NCBI GenBank assembly: GCA_964519345.1
Contig: CAZFKX010000010.1
Coordinates: 1-64,000, forward strand
Source: Persephonella sp964519345
Lineage (GTDB): Bacteria; Aquificota; Aquificia; Aquificales; Hydrogenothermaceae
Length of the DNA stretch: 64,000 bases
Direction of reading: 5' to 3'
Made by a program: the position numbers and the translations under genes. The notes under the pieces are model-generated. The model had not been told where the DNA came from and searched no databases. It saw only the letters and a list, made by a program, of their open reading frames with translations. Below, piece after piece: positions 41,107 through 49,119 of the stretch; within the stretch, counting starts at the first letter, position 1, and each line of letters opens with the position of its first letter.

Positions 41107-42072
41107 TCACTTTTCTACAGGAAGTTCAGGAGTGTTACCCCACTCATCCCATGATCCAACATAGACTTTAGCTTTTTTATGACCTACAAGCTTGAGAGCT
41201 GCATAGATAAATGAGCCTCTCCCAAGACCTACGTGACAGTATGTAATTACTGTCTTATCAGGTGTAAGACCTTTTTTTCCTAACTTTTTATAAAAAGCCT
41301 TTTTAAGTTTCTTTAAAGGTTTAAACAGATGCTTACCTGGTTTTCCTTTTGAGTTTCCTGCAACTTTTTTCCACTCAAAGAAAACAGCCCCAGGAATATG
41401 TCCACCCCTTGCAACTGTTATATGCTTTCCTGGTTTTTCAAGAGCGTCTAAAAGTTTTTTCCCTGTATATTCTGCAAATCTTCTTGCATCCAATATAAAG
41501 TATTGACTGTTTTTTCCGTTCTTTTTAATATCTTCAACCGCCTTAAGAACCTCTTCTTTTGTAGCTATCATATCCCTATTAATATTTACTTTAAATGTTT
41601 TTGGTGAGGGTTTTTTTCCTTCACCTTTTTCAGTTTCGTAACCTTTTTTCTCCCATGTAGCAAATCCACCATCCATCATCTTTACGTCTTTTACACCGTA
41701 TAGAGTCAGGAAAAACCAGACACCTGAAGCATTAGGACCTCTTCCATCATCATAAGCGATAACTGTTGTATTGTTGTCAATTCCGAGAACTTTTCCTATA
41801 AACTCTGCTGCTCTGTCTGGACACATAGGAAGACCATCACACTTTCTAATATCTTCAAGATAATGAAGATCATGTGCAAAAGCATTAACGGAACCAGGAA
41901 TATGGCCTTCTTTAAACTTCTTAGGAGAATCTCCATCAACAAATCTGACATTAGACTTTCCTAACAGCTTGTGAGCGTCGTCCACCCATATCAGGAAGTC
42001 TGCAGCTGACGCTGAGATTGAAAGAGCCAATGATCCTGCCACTGAGGCAACAAGAAATTTTAGTTTCTTCAT
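41107..42072 (-). CDS. Exported two-domain rhodanese (thiosulfate/sulfane sulfurtransferase)
   Basis: 321 residues with a signal peptide (MKKLKFLVASVAGSLALSIS). First rhodanese domain: FVDGDSPKKFKEGHIPGSVN, with YDDGRGPNAS where the catalytic Cys would be (inactive, as in normal two-domain enzymes). Second: FILDARRFAEY, RGGHIPGAVFFEW and the active loop TYCHVGLGRGS with Cys279. It moves sulfane sulfur from thiosulfate or persulfides to an acceptor. First gene of the 13-gene sulfur operon, read from the sigma-54-like promoter at 42235; AGGAGG precedes the ATG. Confidence 0.92.
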   Translation of the reverse strand: MKKLKFLVASVAGSLALSISASAADFLIWVDDAHKLLGKSNVRFVDGDSPKKFKEGHIPGSVNAFAHDLHYLEDIRKCDGLPMCPDRAAEFIGKVLGIDNNTTVIAYDDGRGPNASGVWFFLTLYGVKDVKMMDGGFATWEKKGYETEKGEGKKPSPKTFKVNINRDMIATKEEVLKAVEDIKKNGKNSQYFILDARRFAEYTGKKLLDALEKPGKHITVARGGHIPGAVFFEWKKVAGNSKGKPGKHLFKPLKKLKKAFYKKLGKKGLTPDKTVITYCHVGLGRGSFIYAALKLVGHKKAKVYVGSWDEWGNTPELPVEK

Positions 42073-42234
42073 GAAAGTACCTCCTGTTTTAATATCTATT
42101 ACTTCTTAAGATTCTTTTCATATTAATAACTATCCTTAACTTTTAATAAAATATAACGACATTAATATATAGTAAAAAAATCAGGTTAACAACATCTAAC
42201 CATTGAAACTTCTTATTCTGATGGTATTTTAATA

Positions 42235-42252
42235 TTGCAATAAGTATGCCAA
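42235..42252 (-). promoter_or_regulatory. Sigma-54 (RpoN) -24/-12 promoter of the sulfur operon
   Basis: On the minus strand TTGGCATACTTATTGCAA has TGGCA and TTGC with exactly 10 bases between GG (42249-42250) and GC (42237-42238), the required sigma-54 spacing. Start of transcription would be near 42225, about 150 bases before the rhodanese ATG. An activator ATPase would be needed; none is in the window. Confidence 0.65.
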
Positions 42253-42265
42253 TTTAAAATATTTA

Positions 42266-42279
42266 TTGATTTTGATCAA
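42266..42279. promoter_or_regulatory. FNR/CRP-type box in the divergent control region
   Basis: TTGATTTTGATCAA matches the FNR consensus TTGAT-N4-ATCAA in full. It is centred about 47 bases upstream of the inferred sigma-54 start and about 115 bases upstream of the rusA-like start, so it could serve either gene set and would signal oxygen or a related cue. Confidence 0.6.
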
Positions 42280-42341
42280 TTTTTTTTAGGCTTACCTTAT
42301 TCTAAAATACGAATATTTTTTTATATTTAACAACAGATATT

Positions 42342-42376
42342 TTTCAAATTGAAATGTTTTTAATTTCAAATTGAAA
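42342..42376 (+). repeat. Two copies of a 13-bp palindrome upstream of the rusA-like gene
   Basis: TTTCAAATTGAAA occurs at 42342-42354 and 42364-42376, 22 bases apart, about two helical turns. Each copy is a perfect 6-1-6 palindrome. The second overlaps the ribosome site (AAAGGAG) of the gene starting at 42388, so a bound repressor would block translation start or transcription. Confidence 0.6.
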
Positions 42377-42387
42377 GGAGAAATGAA

Positions 42388-42834
42388 ATGAGGATTTATT
42401 ACCTGTCTTTTATACCTCCCTCAAAGGTAAACAGGATAAAAATAAATTTAAAAGCTTTTTCAAAATCTGGTAAGAGGTTTATAGTCCCCAAAGATGTCTC
42501 AGCAAAGATAAATAGGGCTATATGGGAGCTTCAGCAACAAAACACAAAAAGTACCTTAAAGGAACCTTTGGAAATAAAGATAGATTTTATCCTTCCAAAT
42601 AAAAGAAGAAGAGATCTTGATAATATAATGAAAACAGTTGGCGACTGTCTTGTTTATGCAGGAATAATTGAAGATGACAGCCTCATCTTTAAACAAACCC
42701 TTGAAAAACATATAATTAAAGGAAAAGAAGGAGTTATTATAAGAATAAGAAAGTATAACAGCAGGAATATATCAGAAAACGATATTATAAAGCTTGAAAG
42801 ATTTAAGAGGAAAGTAAATGGAATTAATGATTGA
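42388..42834 (+). CDS. RusA-family Holliday junction resolvase-like protein
   Basis: 148 residues. The RusA core is clear: KRRRDLDNIMKTVGDCLVYA, then GIIEDDSLI (residues about 71-99), with the conserved Asp residues of the metal site. RusA resolves four-way junctions and is usually prophage-borne, but here it lies beside core genes and overlaps a membrane-protein gene. The C-terminal 25 residues are basic. A pair of palindromes precedes its ribosome site. Confidence 0.85.
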   Translation: MRIYYLSFIPPSKVNRIKINLKAFSKSGKRFIVPKDVSAKINRAIWELQQQNTKSTLKEPLEIKIDFILPNKRRRDLDNIMKTVGDCLVYAGIIEDDSLIFKQTLEKHIIKGKEGVIIRIRKYNSRNISENDIIKLERFKRKVNGIND

Positions 42835-44077
42835 TCCTCAGACATATAGTCTGATTTTTAAGATAATATTCTCCCTTTCTACAGGACTAATAATAGGACT
42901 TGAAAGAGAACACAGAACAAAAGAAGAGACTTTTGCAGGAATAAGAACATTTCCTCTCATATCTATTATGGGGACATTATCTGCATATATAAATGATGTT
43001 TACTGGGCTGGAGTGCTATATATAGTTTTTGGCGGACTTGTACTTCTTACACTTATTAATTTTTATCTTGAGTACCAGAAAGACATAGGTGCAACAACAG
43101 AAATAGCAACAATAATAACCTTCATGATAGGAGTTATTATATACTTTGAACATTACTATATTGCAGCCTTTATCTCTGTTATAACAACTATTCTTCTCGC
43201 CTTAAAAAAAACACTTGAGGATTTTGCAAAAAAACTATCTCAGGAAGATATCAAAGCTATCTTAAAATTTGCCCTTATTACAGTAATAATATATCCACTG
43301 TTGCCTGATAGATATATGGGTCCTCTCGAGGCCTTTAATCCTAAAGAAATCTGGAAAATGGTAGTCATTGTATCATCTCTTGATTTTATATCATACGTTA
43401 TTCTTAGATGGAAAGGAACTAAACAGTTGTGGTTAACAGGTGTAATAGGTGGTCTTATCTCTTCCACAGCTGTAAGTTTTGAACTGTCAAGACTTTCAAA
43501 AAAATATTCAGCTGTTTTGTATTCGTCTTTATTTGGAATTATACTTGCATGGCTGATAATGAACTTTAGAGTAATAATACTTTCAGGCATTATAAATTTT
43601 AACCTTGTTGTTCATCTTGTATTCCCAATGTTAGCGATCTCTTCAGTCTATATAGTTATTATTATGTATGTTTTTGTTAAGAATAAAGAAAAAATTATTG
43701 AAGCGTCCAGCAAAGATATTTCATTCTCTAATCCATTTGAGATAACATCAGCACTTCAGTTCGGTTTTATTTATGGTCTTATCATGTTCATAACAAAACT
43801 TCTTCAGCATTCTTACGGGGAAAAAGGGATTTACTTGGCAAGTTTTATATCAGGTGTAATTGATGTTGATGCGATAACACTTTCCCTATCAGTTATGGCT
43901 AAAGAAGGATTAGATCAAATAATTGCAGTAAAAGGCATACTTATAGCTGTTCTTTCAAATAGTTTTTTTAAGTTTATTTATATATATATCTTTGGTGACA
44001 GGTATATAACCAAGGTTATGTTTTACCTTCTTATCTCTACAGCCGCTATAACATTACTTTTTATATTTATCTATTAG
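42818..44077 (+). CDS. MgtC-like plus DUF4010 membrane protein
   Basis: 419 residues, about 11-12 hydrophobic helices. N-terminal MgtC/SapB-like part: LIIGLEREHRTKEETFAGIR and FPLISIMGTLSAYIND. C-terminal DUF4010 region: TGVIGGLISSTAVSFELSRL and LASFISGVIDVDAITLSLSV. The combined arrangement is common in bacteria; the function is unknown, possibly ion or metabolite transport. It overlaps the rusA-like gene by 17 bases (an alternative ATG at 42827 would still overlap the stop), so the genes are coupled. Confidence 0.88.
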   Translation: MELMIDPQTYSLIFKIIFSLSTGLIIGLEREHRTKEETFAGIRTFPLISIMGTLSAYINDVYWAGVLYIVFGGLVLLTLINFYLEYQKDIGATTEIATIITFMIGVIIYFEHYYIAAFISVITTILLALKKTLEDFAKKLSQEDIKAILKFALITVIIYPLLPDRYMGPLEAFNPKEIWKMVVIVSSLDFISYVILRWKGTKQLWLTGVIGGLISSTAVSFELSRLSKKYSAVLYSSLFGIILAWLIMNFRVIILSGIINFNLVVHLVFPMLAISSVYIVIIMYVFVKNKEKIIEASSKDISFSNPFEITSALQFGFIYGLIMFITKLLQHSYGEKGIYLASFISGVIDVDAITLSLSVMAKEGLDQIIAVKGILIAVLSNSFFKFIYIYIFGDRYITKVMFYLLISTAAITLLFIFIY

Positions 44078-44782
44078 TTCTTTTAGCCTTATAGCATTAT
44101 CAGGAGCATAAGCATTATAATCATTATTGAAGTATATAAAACAACTGTCAGCATCTTTTTCCAATATTTTTTTAGACCAGTTTATAAGTTCATTATCTGT
44201 GTATCTATACCTGTACCAGTTTTCTTTACCGTGAAATCTGAGATAAATATTAGAAGAGGTTTTTATGAGATCTTCAGGAAGATCAGGCGCACTCACGCTG
44301 CAGAATGTTATATTTTTCTCCTTCAAGAACTGATAAACCTCATCATTCCACCAGTCACGATCTCTGAACTCAACAACATTTATAAAATCTTGATTTATAA
44401 CGCTTGCTATTCTTTCCATATTTTCCTTTGAGTATCTGTAAGACGGAGGGAGCTGAAATAGCACAGCTCCTAACTTTTCTTTAAGTGAGTTTTTTATACT
44501 GGAGTAAAAATTATCAAGCATATCTTTAACATCTACTAATTTCTTTATATGTGTTATAGATCTATGAACCTTAACACTAAAAACAAAATTATCAGGTGAT
44601 TTTTTGTACCAGTTCTTCAGATTTTTTTCCTTAGGAAAGTTGTAAAATGTTGAGTTTATCTCTACCGTATTAAAAATTTTTGAGTAATAATCAAACCATT
44701 GAGAGGGTTTAAGCTCTGAAGGATAAAACTTACCCTTCCAATTCCAGTAAAAATAACCTGAACAGCCTATATAAAACTTCAT
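44054..44782 (-). CDS. DUF72 family protein
   Basis: 242 residues beginning MKFYIGCSGYFYWNWKGKFY, with FNTVEINSTFYNFP and VEFRDRDWWNDEVY, the standard DUF72 (YecE-like) blocks on a TIM-barrel fold. No enzymatic activity is firmly known. Downstream partner of bioD, with a 4-base overlap; its end overlaps the convergent membrane-protein gene. Confidence 0.92.
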   Translation of the reverse strand: MKFYIGCSGYFYWNWKGKFYPSELKPSQWFDYYSKIFNTVEINSTFYNFPKEKNLKNWYKKSPDNFVFSVKVHRSITHIKKLVDVKDMLDNFYSSIKNSLKEKLGAVLFQLPPSYRYSKENMERIASVINQDFINVVEFRDRDWWNDEVYQFLKEKNITFCSVSAPDLPEDLIKTSSNIYLRFHGKENWYRYRYTDNELINWSKKILEKDADSCFIYFNNDYNAYAPDNAIRLKELIDKYKK

Positions 44783-45456
44783 CCGAATATCTCATCAATC
44801 CTTGTTTTAAGTCTTTCTATACATATAAGCAGAGGGATCTTACCTTTTTCGCACACGGTTATTACAGGAACACCTGTCATTTTTTCTATTATTTTTGGAT
44901 TCGTTTTCTCAGCAAGGGTCGGAGATTCAGACCTCTCATTGAGAATGATCCCTTTTATATTTATACTCCTCCTTTTCATAGATTCTACAGTCAGGTAAGT
45001 ATGATTTATTGTTCCAAGCGAAGCTCTTGATACAACCAGTGTATTTAGGTTAAGATCCGATATAAGATCAAGATATGTGTAAATCTTTTCCTTATATGTT
45101 GTTATAGGAACGGCAACCCCTCCTGCCCCTTCAATTATCAGGTAATCATACATCTCTTGAAGATGTTTTATCTTTTCAAATATAAGATCTATTTTTATAT
45201 GCTTTCCCTCCTCCCTTTCTGCCACATAAGGTGCTACTGCCTCTCTAAATCTATAAAGGACAACTTCATCGTAATGCTGACCTGTTATTTTTGAAAGAAG
45301 AAGGGCATCGGGACATAAAGGATCACAGCCTGTTTCAATAGGTTTGAAATATCCTGCATTTTTACCCTGACTTCTAAGTATAGATGCTAAAGCCGCAGAT
45401 ACTATAGTTTTTCCAACTCCTGTATCTGTTGCTGTAATAAACACAGTTTTGTTCAT
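44779..45456 (-). CDS. bioD: Dethiobiotin synthetase
   Basis: 225 residues. P-loop TATDTGVGKT (9-18), GYFKPIETGC, and IIEGAGGVAVP at the dethiobiotin/ATP site, all diagnostic. It closes the ureido ring of dethiobiotin from DAPA, CO2 and ATP. It overlaps fabD upstream and a DUF72 gene downstream by 4 bases each, so lipid and biotin synthesis are cotranscribed. No other bio genes are in the window. Confidence 0.96.
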   Translation of the reverse strand: MNKTVFITATDTGVGKTIVSAALASILRSQGKNAGYFKPIETGCDPLCPDALLLSKITGQHYDEVVLYRFREAVAPYVAEREEGKHIKIDLIFEKIKHLQEMYDYLIIEGAGGVAVPITTYKEKIYTYLDLISDLNLNTLVVSRASLGTINHTYLTVESMKRRSINIKGIILNERSESPTLAEKTNPKIIEKMTGVPVITVCEKGKIPLLICIERLKTRIDEIFG

Positions 45457-46367
45457 AATTTTTCAATATCCTCTAATCTCTCAACATTTCCTATATTTAA
45501 AGATCTATCAATTCTCCTAATTAGTCCAGACAAAACCTTCTTAGGTCCTATCTCATAAAAGCTGTTTATTCCTTCCTTTTTCATAAACTCCACAGACTGA
45601 ACCCATCTTACTGGCGAGAAAAAGTGAACTTTAAGTTCTTCTTTTATCTGATCAGCATCTTTAATTGGTTTTGCTGTAACATTTGATACTACAGGAATCT
45701 TTAGTTCTTTTATCTGTATTTCATTTAAGTACTTTCCAAATTCTTCAGCCTTCTCCTTTAAGAGGGAAGAATGAGCAGGTACGGAAACAGAAAGTGGAAC
45801 AACCTTTTTAGCCCCTTCTTCCTTTAGGATCTCCATAGCTTCCTCGACAGCCTCTTTCTCACCTGAGATAACCGTCTGTTCATAGGAGTTATAGTTTGCT
45901 ATCTCAACAATCCCATTTATTTCTTTAATTAATATTTCTATCTTTTCCGAACTCAAGCCTATAACTGCAGCCATTTTTCCTTTGCCTTCAGGAACAGCTT
46001 CCTGCATAAGTTTACCTCTTATGTGTGTTATCCATACAGCATCAACTGGATCAATGCTTCCACCTACCGTAAGAGCTGTGAATTCTCCAAGGGAATGACC
46101 AGCGACATAAACAGGAGTCAGATCAGGTTTTTTATCCTTAAGTGCATAATATATAGAGTATGATGTTAAAACAAGTGCTGGTTGTGTAAACTGTGTTAGA
46201 TTTAACTTCTTTTCGTCTTCAAATATTATCTTTGTAAGATCAAAACCAAGTCTTTCATTAACTTTGAAATGAAGTTCCTTAATTTCTGGATAGACTTCGT
46301 AAACATCATTTCCCATACCTTTGTACTGTGATCCCTGACCAGGAAAAATAAAAGCTGTTCTCCTCAT
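45453..46367 (-). CDS. fabD: Malonyl-CoA:ACP transacylase
   Basis: 304 residues. FIFPGQGSQYKGMG at the N-terminus, GHSLGEFTAL with the catalytic Ser, and VSVPAHSSLL with the His. It loads malonyl groups onto ACP. First gene of the fabD-bioD-DUF72 operon, divergent from trpB2. It is away from fabH in this genome. Confidence 0.97.
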   Translation of the reverse strand: MRRTAFIFPGQGSQYKGMGNDVYEVYPEIKELHFKVNERLGFDLTKIIFEDEKKLNLTQFTQPALVLTSYSIYYALKDKKPDLTPVYVAGHSLGEFTALTVGGSIDPVDAVWITHIRGKLMQEAVPEGKGKMAAVIGLSSEKIEILIKEINGIVEIANYNSYEQTVISGEKEAVEEAMEILKEEGAKKVVPLSVSVPAHSSLLKEKAEEFGKYLNEIQIKELKIPVVSNVTAKPIKDADQIKEELKVHFFSPVRWVQSVEFMKKEGINSFYEIGPKKVLSGLIRRIDRSLNIGNVERLEDIEKL

Positions 46368-46488
46368 TTTTTTCTCCTTTTTGTTTTTATTTTATCAGCA
46401 AAAAACTATTTCTATCTATATATGTTGTCAGAGATAGGCAGTACTACTTATTATTAAATTATTATTAGATATTAAAAGGAGTGAAGGA

Positions 46489-47784
46489 ATGAAAAAAATA
46501 GTTCTTGAGGATTATGAGATACCAAAAAAGTGGTACAATGTTATTCCCGATCTTCCATCACCTTTAGAACCCCCTATTGATCCACAAACTAAACAGCCTA
46601 TGAGTCCTGAAAAGCTGAAAGCACTGTTTCCGGAATCTCTCATCGAACAGGAAGTTTCCGATAAAAGATGGATAGATATACCTCCAGAGGTATTAAAAAT
46701 ATATTCAATATGGAGACCGACACCCTTAGTAAGAGCAGAGAAACTTGAAGAGTTTTTAGATACGCCGGCAAAGATATACTATAAGTATGAAGGTGTAAGT
46801 CCCGCAGGAAGTCACAAACCAAACACAGCTGTTGCACAGGCATATTACAACTCTAAGGAAGGAATTAAAAGATTAACAACTGAGACAGGAGCTGGGCAGT
46901 GGGGTAGTTCACTTGCATTTGCAGGACAGTACTTTGGTTTAGAGATAAAAGTTTATATGGTTAAGGTGAGTTACCACCAGAAACCATACAGAAGAGTACT
47001 TATGGAAACGTGGGGTGCAAAAGTTATACCAAGCCCAAGCCTGTACACAGAAACAGGAAAAAGAATCATAGAAAAAGATCCTGAAAATCCAGGCAGCCTC
47101 GGTATTGCTATAAGTGAAGCTGTTGAAGAAGCTTTAAACAGCGATGATACTCATTACTCCCTTGGAAGCGTTCTGAACCATGTTCTGCTTCATCAGACTG
47201 TAATAGGACTTGAAGCAAAAAAACAGTTCGAAAAGATAGGTCAGTACCCAGATATTATAATCGGTTCAGCAGGAGGTGGAAGCAATTTTGCTGGTTTGTC
47301 TCTTCCGTTTATGATGGACAGACTTGAAGGATCAAAAGATCCCAGATTTATCGCTGTTGAGCCTTTATCCTGTCCTACACTTACAGAAGGAAGATATGAG
47401 TATGATTTTGGTGACACAGCAGGTATGACCCCCCTTATGAAGATGCATACCTTAGGGCATGATTTTATTCCTCCATCAATTCATGCAGGTGGATTGAGAT
47501 ATCACGGAATGGCACCTATCGTTTCAAAACTTTATGAGGAAGGACTTATAGATGCTGTAGCTGTTCCACAGACAGAAATATTTAAAGCTGCTGTAGATTT
47601 TGCTCGAACTGAAGGTATAATTCCTGCTCCAGAATCTGCTCATGCTGTTAAGGTAGCAATAGATCAGGCTTTAAGTTGTAGAGAAACAGGAGAAGAGAAG
47701 ATCATACTTTTTAACTTAAGCGGACATGGGCTTTTAGATCTTTCAGCCTACCAGCAGTATCTGGAGGGTAATCTTTCAGACTAA
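46489..47784 (+). CDS. trpB: Tryptophan synthase beta subunit, TrpB2 type
   Basis: 431 residues, longer than TrpB1 (about 400). PLP Lys110 in AGSHKPNTAVAQ, ETGAGQWGSSLA, and phosphate loop GSAGGGSNFAG. The N-terminal extension with PPIDPQTKQPMSPEKL is typical of TrpB2, which works without a permanent alpha partner and may salvage indole. No trpA is nearby. GGAGTGAAGGA precedes the ATG. Confidence 0.93.
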   Translation: MKKIVLEDYEIPKKWYNVIPDLPSPLEPPIDPQTKQPMSPEKLKALFPESLIEQEVSDKRWIDIPPEVLKIYSIWRPTPLVRAEKLEEFLDTPAKIYYKYEGVSPAGSHKPNTAVAQAYYNSKEGIKRLTTETGAGQWGSSLAFAGQYFGLEIKVYMVKVSYHQKPYRRVLMETWGAKVIPSPSLYTETGKRIIEKDPENPGSLGIAISEAVEEALNSDDTHYSLGSVLNHVLLHQTVIGLEAKKQFEKIGQYPDIIIGSAGGGSNFAGLSLPFMMDRLEGSKDPRFIAVEPLSCPTLTEGRYEYDFGDTAGMTPLMKMHTLGHDFIPPSIHAGGLRYHGMAPIVSKLYEEGLIDAVAVPQTEIFKAAVDFARTEGIIPAPESAHAVKVAIDQALSCRETGEEKIILFNLSGHGLLDLSAYQQYLEGNLSD

Positions 47785-47841
47785 AGAAAGTTATTAAAAT
47801 TCCGAATTTTTTATTAATACTGTATTTTTCTGGGGTTTTAA

Positions 47842-49116
47842 ATGTTTTCTTTTTTTAAGAGAAGGAAAGATAATAATAATATAAGATCTGACCAGATTGA
47901 AAGGAAGGAAGATATATCTGAGGAATTTTACGATACCGCTCCAGATTTCGTCAAATCAATATACATATCATCCATAATAAAAGGAAAGACATTTAAACCA
48001 AGGGAAACACTTCATATTCTCAAAAAAAAGATGTCTGAGATTTCAGGATTTTTAGAAAGGGTTAATACAGACTCAAAAACAATACTAAAGGAGATATCCC
48101 ATATAAAAAAAATACAGGAGGATATAGATGATCTTATAGAAAAGGGAAGTCAGATATCTAAAGATTCTCAGGAGATAGCAAAACAGTCCTTAAAATCTAT
48201 AAACGAACTTTCAGACTCGCTTGGAAGATTGAAACAGAGTCTTTCAAGTATAGATAACGTACTTGGAGTTATTCTTGATATAACAACCCAGACAAACCTT
48301 CTCGCCCTGAATGCAGCTATAGAAGCAACAAGGGCAGGAGAAGTAGGAAGGGGATTTTCTGTTGTAGCAGAAGAAGTAAGAAATTTAGCGGAAAAAACAT
48401 CTTCAAGTGCAAACGATGTAAAGGAAATAATACTAAACGTTTTTGAAGAGATGAAAAATACAGAAGAACATATGAAAAACTCATTGGATGTGATAGATGA
48501 AAACTTTAGAAACTCTGAGGGTATATGTCAGATACTTTCACAACTTCTGGAAGAAAACAGAAAGATATCTTCAATGATTAATGAACAGCTTGAAATTTTT
48601 AGGTTGCAAATAGAGAGATTTGACAGTATATTTGATCATATAAGCACATTATCTTCTGCTCTGGCAGAGATAGACAATCTCCAGAAAACCATAAACAGCC
48701 TCTCAGACGAGTGTATGAATCTACAGCTTTCTGTATGGAGCAGGATAAGTAAAGGAAAAAACGATATAAAAGCTGAATTATTAAGAAGAGTTGTTGATCA
48801 TGCCGTATGGATGGATAATGTTATAAAAGCCATTGAAGGAAAAACAAACTGGCGTCCAACAGATCATACCCAATGCAATCTCGGTAAGTGGTATTATTCA
48901 AAAGGTAAAGAAGACATAGAAAGATTTGGTAGTGAAGCTTTAGATATATTTAATGAGATAGAGCCAGCTCACAAAAGACTTCATACGCTGGGTATAAATG
49001 CTATAAACGTCTATAAAGATGGGAAAAAAGAGGAAGCTTACGGACTTATTGAAGAGATGTTGGACTCGTCTGAAAAAATAGTTAAACTTCTTTTTAAATT
49101 GTACAAAATAGTATGA
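47842..49116 (+). CDS. Soluble chemoreceptor with C-terminal CZB zinc-binding domain
   Basis: 424 residues, without a transmembrane segment. The signalling hairpin is intact: QTNLLALNAAIEATRAGEVG and FSVVAEEVRNLAEKT (150-186). C-terminal CZB domain: His320 in VVDHAVWMD, HTQCNLGKWYY (His342, Cys345, G-x-W) and EPAHKRLH (His377, His381), the 3His/1Cys zinc site. CZB domains sense zinc or hypochlorous acid through the Cys. A cytoplasmic receptor of this plan would report internal metal or redox state to the flagellar or similar system. No che genes are in the window. Confidence 0.9.
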   Translation: MFSFFKRRKDNNNIRSDQIERKEDISEEFYDTAPDFVKSIYISSIIKGKTFKPRETLHILKKKMSEISGFLERVNTDSKTILKEISHIKKIQEDIDDLIEKGSQISKDSQEIAKQSLKSINELSDSLGRLKQSLSSIDNVLGVILDITTQTNLLALNAAIEATRAGEVGRGFSVVAEEVRNLAEKTSSSANDVKEIILNVFEEMKNTEEHMKNSLDVIDENFRNSEGICQILSQLLEENRKISSMINEQLEIFRLQIERFDSIFDHISTLSSALAEIDNLQKTINSLSDECMNLQLSVWSRISKGKNDIKAELLRRVVDHAVWMDNVIKAIEGKTNWRPTDHTQCNLGKWYYSKGKEDIERFGSEALDIFNEIEPAHKRLHTLGINAINVYKDGKKEEAYGLIEEMLDSSEKIVKLLFKLYKIV

Positions 49117-49119
49117 AAA

